A DNA stretch of 64,000 nucleotides from the NCBI GenBank assembly GCA_030867875.1, contig JAOWCC010001616.1, positions 186,001 through 250,000 of the forward strand, read 5' to 3'. This DNA comes from Actinernus sp. WN-2022. Lineage: Eukaryota; Cnidaria; Anthozoa; Actiniaria; Actinernidae. This document shows positions 47,591 to 60,329 of this stretch, one piece after another (the first letter of the stretch is position 1; each line of letters starts with the position of its first letter). The position numbers and the translations under genes are program-made. The notes under the pieces are model-generated. The model had not been told where the DNA came from, did no database searches, and worked only from the letters and a program-made list of their open reading frames with translations.

Positions 47591-49421
47591 GTGTACCTGT
47601 TGTCTTTAAAAGCCAGAAAGTCACTTTTCAACATTTTTTCCCCGATTTTTGTCAGACCTAGCGGAAAATGCTCATTGTCACTAAGCAAATCGTGACGCCA
47701 AACTTCAGGCAAATCACTTGTTCACGAAAAAGTTCGAAATTCTACACCCCTCCACTCAAAACACCCTCCCCCCCCCTCCCCCCATAAAATACCTAGAGAT
47801 CAGGAACTCGTCTTTTTGCCGTTTTCTTGAAAGGGCAAATGACAGCTACAGATTTTTCTGGCCTTTCTAGCCTATAATTTACTTGTGTTGTGTTAGATCT
47901 ATCCCATAATTTCTTTATTGGAGAGCTAGAGGTTTGGGTTTGGTTAGAAAAAGGCCATTTTCTGGTATTTGTACTCAATATACAGGAAACTTCCCTCGAT
48001 TAATCTTAATCTACAGGAATAGAACGTTGTATTGCCGTATAGTGCATCGAAATCCATTACAAGCTCGAGAAATGGCGCCACATTGACATTTAGGTAACAT
48101 AAGTAAGTTAATGTGTACCTGTTGTCTTCAAAAGCCAGAAAGTCACTTTTCAACTTTTTTCCCCCGATTTTTGTCAGACCTAGCGGAAAATGCTCATTGT
48201 CACTAAGCAAATCGTCACGCCAAACTTCAGGCAAATCGGTTGTTCACGAAAAAGTTCGAAATTCCACACCCCTCCACTCAAAACACCCCCCCCCCTCCCC
48301 CCATAAAATACCTAGAGATCAGGAACTCGTCTTTTTGCCGTTTTCTTGAAAGGGCAAATGACAGCTAAAGATTTTTCTGGCCTTTCTAGCCTATAATTTA
48401 CTTGTGTTGTGTTAGATCTATCCCATAATTTCTTTATTGGAGAGCTAGAGGTTTGGGTTTGGTTAGAAAAAGGCCATTTTCTGGTATTTGTACTCAATAT
48501 ACAGGAAACGTCCATCGATTAATCTTAATCTACAGGAAGAGAACGTTGTATTGCCGTATTGTGTATCGAAATCCATTAAAAGCTCGAGAAATGGCGCCAC
48601 ATTGACATTTAGGTAACATAAGTAAGTTAATGTGTACCTGTTGTCTTTAAAAGCCAGAAAGTCACTTTTCAACTTTTTTCTCCCGATTTTTGTCAGACCT
48701 AGCGGAAAATGCTCATTGTCACTAAGCAAATCGTCACGCCAAACTTCAGGCAAATCGGTTGTTCACGAAAAAGTTCGAAATTCTACACCCCTCCACTCAA
48801 AACACCCTCCCCCCCCCCCCCTCCTCCCCCCATAAAATACCTAGAGATCAGGAACTCGTCTTTTTGCCGTTTTCTTGAAAGGGCAAATGACAGCTAAAGA
48901 TTTTTCTGGCCTTTCTAGCCTATAATTTACTTGTGTTGTGTTAGATCTATCCCATAATTTCTTTATTGGAGAGCTAGAGGTTTGGGTTTGCTTAGAAAAA
49001 GGCCATTTTCTGGTATTTGTACTCAATATACAGGAAACGTCCATCGATTAATCTTAATCTACAGGAATAGAACGTTGTATTGCCGTATAGTGCATCGAAA
49101 TCCATTAAAAGCTCGAGAAATGGCGCCACATTGACATTTAGGTAAGATAAGTAAGTTAATGTGTACCTGGTGTCTTTAAAAGCCAGAAAGTCACTTTTCA
49201 ACTTTTTCCCCCCGATTTCTGTCAGACCTAGCGGAAAATGCTCATTGTCACTAATCAAATCGTCACGCCAAACTTCAGGCAAATCGGTTGTTCACGAAAA
49301 AGTTCGAAATTCTACACCCCTCCACTCAAAACACCCTCCCCCCCCCCCTCCCCCCATAAAATACCTAGAGATCAGGAACTCGTCTTTTTGCCGTTTTCTT
49401 GAAAGGGCAAATGACAGCTAA
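47591..49421 (+). repeat. Second copy of block 13747-15581 (H, h-like, x, V)
   Basis: Anchors 47591, 48113, 48632 and 49161 match 13747, 14269, 14792 and 15321 at offsets of 33840-33844 bp. Shared rare marks include TTCCCTCGATT and GGGTTTGCTTAG. Small differences include GATCTAGCGG at 13811 against GACCTAGCGG here, and C-tract lengths. The match stops just after the V C-tract region, where 15606 reads AATTGACTTG and this copy reads AATTTACTTG. Confidence 0.88.
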
Positions 49422-52400
49422 AGATTTTTCTGGCCTTTCTAGCCTATAATTTACTTGTGTTGTGTTAGATCTATCCCATAATTTCTTTATTGGAGAGCTA
49501 GAGGTTTGGGTTTGGTTAGAAAAAGGCCATTTTCTGGTATTTGTACTCAATATACAGGAAACTTCCATCGATTAATCTTAATCTACAGGAAGGGAACGTT
49601 GTATTGCCGTATAGTGCATCGAAATCCATTAAAAGCTCGAGAAATGGCGCCACATTGACATTTAGGTAACATAAGTAAGTTAATGTGTACCTGTTGTCTT
49701 TAAAAGCCAGAAAGTCACTTTTCAACTTTTTTTCCCCGATTTTTGTCAGACCTAGCGGAAAATGCTCATTGTCACTAAGCAAATCGTCACGCCAAACTTC
49801 AGGCAAATCGGTTGTTCACGAAAAAGTTCGAAATTCTACACCCCTCCACTCAAAACACCCTCCCCCCCCCCCCCCTCCCCCCATAAAATACCTAGAGATC
49901 AGGAACTCGTCTTTTTGCCGTTTTCTTGAAAGGGCAAATGACAGCTAAAGATTTTTCTGGCCTTTCTAGCCTATAATTGACTGGTGTTGTGTTAGATCTA
50001 TCCCATAATTTCTTTATTGGAGAGCTAGAGGTTTGGGTTTGGTTAGAAAAAGGCCATTTTCTGGTATTTGTACTCAATATACAGGAAACTTCCATCGATT
50101 AATCTTAATCTACAGGAAGAGAACGTTGTATTGCCGTATAGTGCATCGAAATCCATTAAAAGCTCGAGAAATGGCGCCACATTGACATTTAGGTAACATA
50201 AGTAAGTTAATGTGTACCTGTTGTCTTTAAAAGCCAGAAAGTCACTTTTCAACTTTTTTTCCCCGATTTTTGTCAGACCTAGCGGAAAATGCTCATTGTC
50301 ACTAAGCAAATCGTCACGCCAAACTTCAGGCAAATCGGTTGTTCACGAAAAAGTTCGAAATTCTACACCCCTCCACTCAAAACACCCTCCCCCCCCCCCT
50401 CCCCCCATAAAATACCTAGAGATCAGGAACTCGTCTTTTTGCCGTTTTCTTGAAAGGGCAAATGACAGCTAAAGATTTTTCTGGCCTTTCTAGCCTATAA
50501 TTGACTTGTGTTGTGTTAGATCTATCCCATAATTTCTTTATTGGAGAGCTAGAGGTTTGGGTTTGGTTAGAAAAAGGCCATTTTCTGGTATTTGTACTCA
50601 ATATACAGCAAACTTCCATCGATTAATCTTAATCTACAGGAAGAGAACGTTGTATTGCCGTATAGTGCATCGAAATCCATTAAAAGGTCGAGAAATGGCG
50701 CCACATTGACATTTAGGTAACATAAGTAAGTTAATGTGTACCTGTTGTCTTTAAAAGCCAGAAAGTCACTTTTCAACATTTTTTCCCCGATTTTTGTCAG
50801 ACCTAGCGGAAAACGCTCATTGTCACTAAGCAAATCGTCACGCCAAACTTCAGGCAAATCGGTTGTTCCCGAAAAAGTTCGAAATTCTACACCCCTCCAC
50901 TCAAAACACCCTCCCCCCCCCTCCCCCCTCCCCCCATAAAATACCTAGAGATCAGGAACTCGTCTTTTTGCCGTTTTCTTGAAAGGGCGAATGACAGCTA
51001 AAGATTTTTCTGGCCTTTCTAGCCTATAATTTACTTGTGTTGTGTTAGATCTATCCCATAATTTCTTTATTGGAGAGCTAGAGGTTTGGGTTTGGTTAGA
51101 AAAAGGCCATTTTCTGGTATTTGTACTCAATATACAGGAAACGTCCATCGATTAATCTTAATCTACAGGAAGAGAACGTTGTATTGCCGTATTGTGTATC
51201 GAAATCCATTACAAGCTCGAGAAATGGCGCCACATTGACATTTAGGTAACATAAGTAAGTTAATGTGTACCTGTTGTCTTTAAAAGCCAGAAAGTCACTT
51301 TTCAACATTTTTTCCCCGATTTTTGTCAGACCTAGCGGAAAATGCTCATTGTCACTAAGCAAATCGTGACGCCAAACTTCAGGCAAATCACTTGTTCACG
51401 AAAAAGTTCGAAATTCTACACCCCTCCACTCAAAACACCCTCCCCCCCCCCCTCCCCCCATAAAATACCTAGAGATCAGGAACTCGTCTTTTTGCCGTTT
51501 TCTTGAAAGGGCAAATGACAGCTACAGATTTTTCTGGCCTTTCTAGCCTATAATTTACTTGTGTTGTGTTAGATCTATCCCATAATTTCTTTATTGGAGA
51601 GCTAGAGGTTTGGGTTTGGTTAGAAAAAGGCCATTTTCTGGTATTTGTACTCAACATTCAGGAAACTTCCATCGATTAATCTTAATCTACAGGAAGAGAA
51701 CGTTGTATTGCCGTATAGTGCATCGAAATCCATTAAAAGCTCGAGAAATGGCGCCACATTGACATTTAGGTAACATAAGTAAGTTAATGTGTACCTGTTG
51801 TCTTTAAAAGCCAGAAAGTCACTTTTCAACTTTTTTCCCCCGATTTTTGTCAGACCTAGCGGAAAATGCTCATTGTCACTAAGCAAATCGTCACGCCAAA
51901 CTTCAGGCAAATCGGTTGTTCACGAAAAAGTTCGAAATTCTACACCCCTCCACTCAAAACACCCCCCCCCCCCCTCCCCCCATAAAATACCTAGAGATCA
52001 GGAACTCGTCTTTTTGCCGTTTTCTTGAAAGGGCAAATGACAGCTAAAGATTTTTCTGGCCTTTCTAGCCTATAACTTACTTGTGTTGTGTTAGATCTAT
52101 CCCATAATTTCTTTATTGGAGAGCTAGAGGTTTGGGTTTGGTTAGAAAAAGGCCATTTTCTGGTATTTGTACTCAACATACAGGAAACTTCCATCGATTA
52201 ATCTTAATCTACAGGAAGAGAACGTTGTATTGCCGTATAGTGCATCGAAATCCATTAAAAGCTCGAGAAATGGCGCCACATTGACATTTAGGTAACATAA
52301 GTAAGTTAATGTGTACCTGTTGTCTTTAAAAGCCAGAAAGTCACTTTTCAACTTTTTTTCCCCGATTTTTGTCAGACCTAGCGGAAAATGCTCATTGTCA

Positions 52401-53357
52401 CTAAGCAAATCGTCACGCCAAACTTCAGGCAAATCGGTTGTTCACGAAAAAGTTCGAAATTCTACACCCCTCCACTCAAAACACCCTCCCCCCCCCTCCC
52501 CCCATAAAATACCTAGAGATCAGGAACTCGTCTTTTTGCCGTTTTCTTGAAAGGGCAAATGACAGCTAAAGATCATATTGGCCTTTCTAGCCTATAATTT
52601 ACTTGTGTTGTGTTAGATCTATCCCATAATTTCTTTATTGGAGAGCTAGAGGTTTGGGTTTGGTTAGCAAAAGGCCATGTTCTGGTATTTGTACTCAATA
52701 TACAGGAAACTTCCATCGATTAATCTTAATCTACAGGAAGAGAACGTTGTATTGCCGTATAGTGCATCGAAATCCATTAAAAGCTCGAGAAATGGCGCCA
52801 CATTGACATTTAGGTAAGATAAGTAAGTTAATGTGTACCTGGTGTCTTTAAAAGCCAGAAAGTCACTTTTCAACTTTTTCCCCCCGATTTCTGTCAGACC
52901 TAGCGGAAAATGCTCATTGTCACTAATCAAATCGTCACGCCAAACTTCAGGCAAATCGGTTGTTCACGAAAAAGTTCGAAATTCTACACCCCTCCACTCA
53001 AAACACCCTCCCCCCCCCCCCTCCCCCCATAAAATACCTAGAGATCAGGAACTCGTCTTTTTGCCGTTTTCTTGAAAGGGCAAATGACAGCTAAAGATTT
53101 TTCTGGCCTTTCTAGCCTATAATTTACTTGTGTTGTGTTAGATCTATCCCATAATTTCTTTATTGGAGAGCTAGAGGTTTGGGTTTGGTTAGAAAAAGGC
53201 CATTTTCTGGTATTTTTACTCAATATACAGGAAACTTCCATCGATTAATCTTAATCTACAGGAAGAGAACGTTGTATTGCCGTATAGTGCATCGAAATCC
53301 ATTAAAAGCTCGAGAAATGGCGCCACATTGACATTTAGGTAACATAAGTAAGTTAAT
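49422..53357 (+). repeat. A-type satellite mosaic (x, x, P'/P, H, x, x, V)
   Basis: Anchors 49685, 50212, 50736, 51265, 51789, 52311 and 52833. Monomer 50736 begins as P' (GGAAAACGCTC) and ends as P (GGGCGAATGAC), a hybrid. 52311-52833 resembles 12702-13224, with a private GATCATATTGG before the V monomer. The V monomer's tail has TATTTTTACTC, matching the tail of 16364, so this monomer is also a join. Confidence 0.8.
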
Positions 53358-55555
53358 GTGTACCTGTTGTCTTTAAAAGCCAGAAAGTCACTTTTCAACT
53401 TTTTTTCCCCGATTTTTGTCAGACCTAGCGGAAAATGCTCATTGTCACTAAGCAAATCGTCACGCCAAACTTCAGGCAAATCGGTTGTTCACGAAAAAGT
53501 TCGAAATTCTACACCCCTCCACTCAAAACACCCTCCCCCCCCCCTCCCCCCATAAAATACCTAGAGATCAGGAACTCGTCTTTTTGCCGTTTTCTTGAAA
53601 GGGCAAATGACAGCTAAAGATTTTTCTGGCCTTTCTAGCCTATAATTGACTTGTGTTGTGTTAGATCTATCCCATAATTTCTTTATTGGAGAGCTAGAGG
53701 TTTGGGTTTGGTTAGAAAAAGGCCATTTTCTGGTATTTGTACTCAATATACAGGAAACTTCCATCGATTAATCTTAATCTACAGGAAGAGAACGTTGTAT
53801 TGCCGTATAGTGCATCGAAATCCATTAAAAGGTCGAGAAATGGCGCCACATTGACATTTAGGTAACATAAGTAAGTTAATGTGTACCTGTTGTCTTTAAA
53901 AGCCAGAAAGTCACTTTTCAACATTTTTTCCCCGATTTTTGTCAGACCTAGCGGAAAACGCTCATTGTCACTAAGCAAATCGTCACGCCAAACTTCAGGC
54001 AAATCGGTTGTTCCCGAAAAAGTTCGAAATTCTACACCCCTCCACTCAAAAGACCCTCCCCCCCCACCCCCCTCCCCCCATAAAATACCTAGAGATCAGG
54101 AACTCGTCTTTTTGCCGTTTTCTTGAAAGGGCAAATGACAGCTAAAGATTTTTCTGGCCTTTCTAGCCTATAATTTACTTGTGTTGTGGTAGATCTATCC
54201 CATAATTTCTTTATTGGAGAGCTAGAGGTTTGGGTTTGGTTAGAAAAAGGCCATTTTCTGGTATTTGTACTCAACATACAGGAAACTTCCATCGATTAAT
54301 CTTAATCTACAGGAAGAGAACGTTGTATTGCCGTATAGTGCATCGAAATCCATTAAAAGCTCGAGAAATGGCGCCACATTGACATTTAGGTAACATAAGT
54401 AAGTTAATGTGTACCTGTTGTCTTTAAAAGCCAGAAAGTCACTTTTCAACTTTTTTTCCCCGATTTTTGTCAGACTTAGCGGAAAATGCTCATTGTCACT
54501 AAGCAAATCGTCACGCCAAACTTCAGGCAAATCGGTTGTTCACGAAAAAGTTCGAAATTCTACACCCCTCCACTCAAAACACCCTCCCCCCCACCCTCCC
54601 CCCATAAAATACCTAGAGATCAGGAACTCGTCTTTTTGCCGTTTTCTTGAAAGGGCAAATGACAGCTAAAGATTTTTCTGGCCTTTCTAGCCTATAATTG
54701 ACTTGTGTTGTGTTAGATCTATCCCATAATTTCTTTATTGGAGAGCTAGAGGTTTGGGTTTGGTTAGAAAAAGGCCATTTTCTGGTATTTGTACTCAACA
54801 TACAGGAAACTTCCATCGATTAATCTTAATCTACAGGAAGAGAACGTTGTATTGCCGTATAGTGCATCGAAATCCATTAAAAGCTCGAGAAATGGCGCCA
54901 CATTGACATTTAGGTAACATAAGTAAGTTAATGTGTACCTGTTGTCTTTAAAAGCCAGAAAGTCACTTTTCAACTTTTTTTCCCCGATTTTTGTCAGACT
55001 TAGCGGAAAATGCTCATTGTCACTAAGCAAATCGTCACGCCAAACTTCAGGCAAATCGGTTGTTCACGAAAAAGTTCGAAATTCCACACCCCTCCACTCA
55101 AAGCACTCTCCCCCCCCCCCTCCCCCCATAAAATACCTAGAGATCAGGAACTCGTCTTTTTGCCGTTTTCTTGAAAGGGCAAATGACAGCTAAAGATTTT
55201 TCTGGCCTTTCTAGCCTATAATTTATTTGTGTTGTGTTAGATCTATCCCATAATTTCTTTATTGGAGAGCTAGAGGTTTGGGTTTGGTTAGAAAAAGGCC
55301 ATTTTCTGGTATTTGTACTCAATATACAGCAAACTTCCATCGATTAATCTTAATCTACAGGAAGAGAACGTTGTATTGCCGTATAGTGCATCGAAATCCA
55401 TTTTCTGGTATTTGTACTCAATATACAGCAAACTTCCATCGATTAATCTTAATCTACAGGAAGAGAACGTTGTATTGCCGTATAGTGCATCGAAATCCAT
55501 TAAAAGCTCGAGAAATGGCGCCACATTGACATTTAGGTAACATAAGTAAGTTAAT
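53358..55555 (+). repeat. Second copy of block 16884-19847 (x, P', L, L), without the insert
   Basis: Anchors 53358, 53881, 54409 and 54933. The first three match 16884, 17407 and 17935 at a constant offset of 36474 bp. The fourth matches 18987: same L marks, CAAAGCACTC and TTTATTTGTG, but an intact CTTTAAAAGCC where the 19-kb copy has its insert. The extra P' monomer at 18459 is missing here. Confidence 0.9.
55299..55496 (+). repeat. 99-bp internal tandem duplication, copy 4 (type 1)
   Basis: Same CCATT-bounded duplication; both halves carry CAGCAAAC and the left flank is an L monomer, as at 19591. Confidence 0.95.
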
Positions 55556-58500
55556 GTGTACCTGTTGTCTTTAAAAGCCAGAAAGTCACTTTTCAACTTT
55601 TCCCCCCCGATTTTTGTCAGACCTAGCGGAAAATGCTCATTGTCACTAAGCAAATCGTCACGCCAAACTTCAGGCAAATCGGTTGTTCACGAAAAAGTTC
55701 GAAATTCTACACCCCTCCACTCAAAACACCCTCCCCCCATAAAATACCAAGAGATCAGGAACTCGTCTTTTTGCCGTTTTCTTGAAAGGGCAAATGACAG
55801 CTAAAGATTTTACTGGCCTTTCTAGCCTATAATTTACTTGTGTTGTGTTAGATCTATCCCATAATTTCTTTATTGGAGAGCTAGAGGTTTGGGTTTGGTT
55901 AGAAAAAGGCCATTTTCTGGTATTTGTACTCAATATACAGGAAACTTCCATCCATTAATCTTAATCTACAGGAAGAGAACGTTGTATTGCCGTATAGTGC
56001 ATCGAAATCCATTAAAAGCTCGAGAAGTGGCGCCACATTGACATTTAGGTAACATAAGTAAGTTAATGTGTACCTGTTGTCTTTAAAAGCCAGAAAGTCA
56101 CTTTTCAACATTTTTTCCCCGATTTTTGTCAGACCTAGCGGAAAACGCTCATTGTCACTAAGCAAATCGCCACGCCAAACTTCAGGCAAATCGGTTGTTC
56201 ACGAAAAAGTTCGAAATTCTACACCCCTCCACTCAAAACACCCTCCCCCCCCCCTCCCCCCATAAAATACCTAGAGATCAGGAACTCGTCTTTTTGCCGT
56301 TTTCTTGAAAGGGCAAATGACAGCTAAAGATTTTTCTGGCCTTTCTAGCCTATAATTTACTTGTGTTGTGTTAGATCTATCCCATAATTTCTTTATTGGA
56401 GAGCTAGAGGTTTGGGTTTGGTTAGAAAAAGGCCATTTTCTGGTATTTGTACTCAATATACAGGAAACTTCCATCGATTAATCTTAATCTACAGGAAGAG
56501 AACGTTGTATTGCCGTATAGTGCATCGAAATCCATTAAAAGCTCGAGAAATGGCGCCACATTGACATTTAGGTAACATAAGTAAGTTAATGTGTACCTGT
56601 TGTCTTTAAAAGCCAGAAAGTCACTTTTCAACTTTTTTCCCCCGATTTTTGTCAGACCTAGCGGAAAATGCTCATTGTCACTAAGCAAATCGTCACGCCA
56701 AACTTCAGGCAAATCGGTTGTTCACGAAAAAGTTCGAAATTCCACACCCCTCCACTCAAAACACCCCCCCCCCCTCCCCCCATAAAATACCTAGAGATCA
56801 GGAACTCGCCTTTTTGCCGTTTTCTTGAAAGGGCAAATGACAGCTAAAGATTTTTCTGGCCTTTCTAGCCTATAATTTACTTGTGTTGTGTTAGATCTAT
56901 CCCATAATTTCTTTATTGGAGAGCTAGAGGTTTGGGTTTGGTTAGAAAAAGGCCATTTTCTGGTATTTGTACTCAATATACAGGAAACGTCCATCGATTA
57001 ATCTTAATCTACAGGAAGAGAACGTTGTATTGCCGTATTGTGCATCGAAATCCATTAAAAGCTCGAGAAATGGCGCCACATTGACATTTAGGTAACATAA
57101 GTAAGTTAATGTGTACCTGTTGTCTTTAAAAGCCAGAAAGTCACTGTTCAACTTTTTTTCCCCGATTTCTGTCAGACCTAGCGGAAAATGCTCATTGCCA
57201 CTAAGCAAATCGTCACGCCAAACTTCAGGCAAATCGGTTGTTCACGAAAAAGTTCGAAATTCTACACCCCTCCACTCAAAACACCCTCCCCCCATAAAAT
57301 ACCTAGAGATCAGGAACTCGTCTTTTTGCCGTTTTTTTGAAAGGGCAAATGACAGCTAAAGATTTTTCTGGCCTTTCTAGCCTATAATTTACTTGGGTTG
57401 TGTTAGATCTATCCCATAATTTCTTTATTGGAGAGCTAGAGGTTTGGGTTTGGTTAGAAAAAGGCGATTTTCTTGTATTTGTACTCAATATACAGGAAAC
57501 TTCCATCGATTAATCTTAATCTACAGGAAGAGAACGTTGTATTGCCGTATAGTGCATCGAAATCCATTAAAAGCTCGAGAAATGGCGCCACATTGACATT
57601 TAGGTAACATAAGTAAGTTAATGTGTACCTGTTGTCTTTAAAAGCCAGAAAGTCACTTTTCAACTTTTTTCCCCCGATTTTTGTCAGACCTAGCGGAAAA
57701 TGCTCATTGTCACTAAGCAAATCGTCACGCCAAACTTCAGGCAAATCGGTTGTTCACGAAAAAGTTCGAAATTCTACACCCATCCACTCAAAACACCCTC
57801 CCCCCCCCCCCCTCCCCCCATAAAATACCTAGAGATCAGGAACTCGTCTTTTTGCCGTTTTCTTGAAATGGCAAATGACAGCTAAAGATTTTTCTGGCCT
57901 TTCTAACCTATAATTTACTTGTGTTGTGTTAGATCTATCCCATAATTTCTTTATTGGAGAGCTAGAGGTTTGGGTTTGGTTAGAAAAAGGCCATTTTCTG
58001 GTATTTGTACTCAATATACAGTAAACTTCCATCGATTAATCTTAATCTACAGGAAGAGAACGTTGTATTGCCGTATAGTGCATCGAAATCCATTAAAAGC
58101 TCGAGAAATGGCGCCATATTGACATTTAGGTAACATAAGTAAGTTAATGTGTACCTGTTGTCTTTAAAAGCCAGAAAGTCACTTTTCAACATTTTTTCCC
58201 CGATTTTTGTCAGACCTAGCGGAAATCGCTCATTGTCACTAAGCAAATCGTCACGCCAAACTTCAGGCAAATCGGTTGTTCACGAAAAAGTTCGAAATTC
58301 TACACCCCTCCACTCAAAACACCCTCCCCCCCTCCTCCCCCCATAAAATACCTAGAGATCAGGAACTCGTCTTTTTGCCGTTTCCTTGAAAGGGCAAATG
58401 ACAGCTAAAGATTTTTCTGGCCTTTCTAGCCTATAATTTACTTGTGTTGTGTTAGATCTATCCCATAATTTCTTTATTGGAGAGCTAGAGGTTTGGGTTT

Positions 58501-60329
58501 GGTTAGAAAAAGGCCATTTTCTGGTATTTTTACTCAATATACAGCAAACTTCCATCGAGTAATCTTAATCTACAGGAAGAGAACGTTGTATTGCCGTATA
58601 GTGCATCGAAATCCATTAAAAGCTCGAGAAATGGCGCCACATTGACATTTAGGTAACATAAGTAAGTTAATGTGTACCTGTTGTCTTTAAAAGCCAGAAA
58701 GTCACTTTTCAACATTTTTTCCCCGATTTTTGTCAGACCTAGCGGAAAATGCTCATTGTCACTAAGCAAATCGTCACGCCAAACTTCAGGCAAATCGGTT
58801 GTTCACGAAAAAGTTCGAAATTCTACACCCCTCCACTCAAAACATCCTCCCCCCCCCTCCCCCCATAAAATACCTAGAGATCAGGAACTCGTCTTTTTGC
58901 CGTTTTCTTGAAAGGGCAAATGACAGCTAAAGATTTTTCTGGCCTTTCTAGCCTATAATTTACTTGTGTTGTGTTAGATCTATCCCATAATTTCTTTATT
59001 GGAGAGCTAGAGGTTTGGGTTTGGTTAGAAAAAGGCCATTTTCTGGTATTTGTACTCAATATACAGGAAACTTCCAGCGATTAATCTTAATCTACAGGAA
59101 GAGAACGTTGTATTGCCGTATAGCGTATCGAAATCCATTACAAGCTCGAGAAATGGCGCCACATTGACATTTAGGTAACATAAGTAAGTTAATGTGTACC
59201 TGTTGTCTTCAAAAGCCAGAAAGTCACTTTTCAACTTTTTTCCCCCGATTTTTGTCAGACCTAGCGGAAAATGCTCATTGTCACTAAGCAAATCGTCACG
59301 CCAAACTTCAGGCAAATCGGTTGTTCACGAAAAAGTTCGAAATTCCACACCCCTCCACTCAAAACACCCCTCCCCCCATAAAATACCTAGAGATCAGGAA
59401 CTCGTCTTTTTGCCGTTTTCTTGAAAGGGCAAATGACAGCTAAATATTTTTCTGGCCTTTCTAGCCTATAATTTACTTGTGTTGTGTTAGATCTATCCCA
59501 TAATTTCTTTATTGGAGAGCTAGAGGTTTGGGTTTGGTTAGAAAAAGGCCATTTTCTGGTATTTGTACTCAATATACAGGAAACGTCCATCGATTAATCT
59601 TAATCTACAGGAAGAGAACGTTGTATTGCCGTATTGTGTATCGAAATCCATTAAAAGCTCGAGAAATGGCGCCACATTGACATTTAGGTAACATAAGTAA
59701 GTTAATGTGTACCTGTTGTCTTTAAAAGCCAGAAAGTCACTTTTGAATTTTTTTTCCCCGATTTTTGTCAGACCTAGCGGAAAATGCTCATTGTCACTAA
59801 GCAAATCGTCACGCCAAACTTCAGGCAAATCGGTTGTTCACGAAAAAGTTCGAAAATCTACACCCCTCCACTCAAAACACCCCCCCCCCCCTCCTCCCCC
59901 CATAAAATACCTAGAGATCAGGAACTCGTCTTTTTGCCGTTTTCTTGAAAGGGCAAATGACAGCTAAAGATTTTTCTGGCCTTTCTAGCCTATAATTTAC
60001 TTGTGTTGTGTTAGATCTATCCCATAATTTCTTTATTGGAGAGCTAGAGGTTTGGGTTTGGTTAGACAAAGGCCATTTTCTGGTATTTGTACTCAATATA
60101 CAGGAAACTTCCATCGATTAATCTTAATCTACAGGAAGAGAACGTTGTATTGCCGTATAGTGCATCGAAATCCATTTTCTGGTATTTGTACTCAATATAC
60201 AGTAAACTTCCATCGATTAATCTTAATCTACAGGAAGAGAACGTTGTATTGCCGTATAGTGCATCGAAATCCATTAAAAGCTCGAGAAATGGCGCCACAT
60301 TGACATTTAGGTAACATAAGTAAGTTAAT
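55556..60329 (+). repeat. Higher-order unit B4, complete nine-monomer series a-i
   Basis: Anchors 55556, 56068, 56591, 57111, 57623, 58149, 58672, 59194 and 59707; 4774 bp. This is the fullest version of the unit: all nine subtypes are present and no hybrid monomer was noticed. Units B1, B2, B3 and B5 can each be derived from such a unit by one internal exchange. Its e monomer keeps TTCTAACC but has the full ACAGCTAAAG, unlike B1 and B2. The a monomer has a private ATACCAAGAG. Confidence 0.92.
60073..60270 (+). repeat. 99-bp internal tandem duplication, copy 5 (type 2)
   Basis: CAGGAAAC in the first half and CAGTAAAC in the second, after an i tail with TTAGACAAAGG. It marks the boundary between units B4 and B5. 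Confidence 0.95.
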
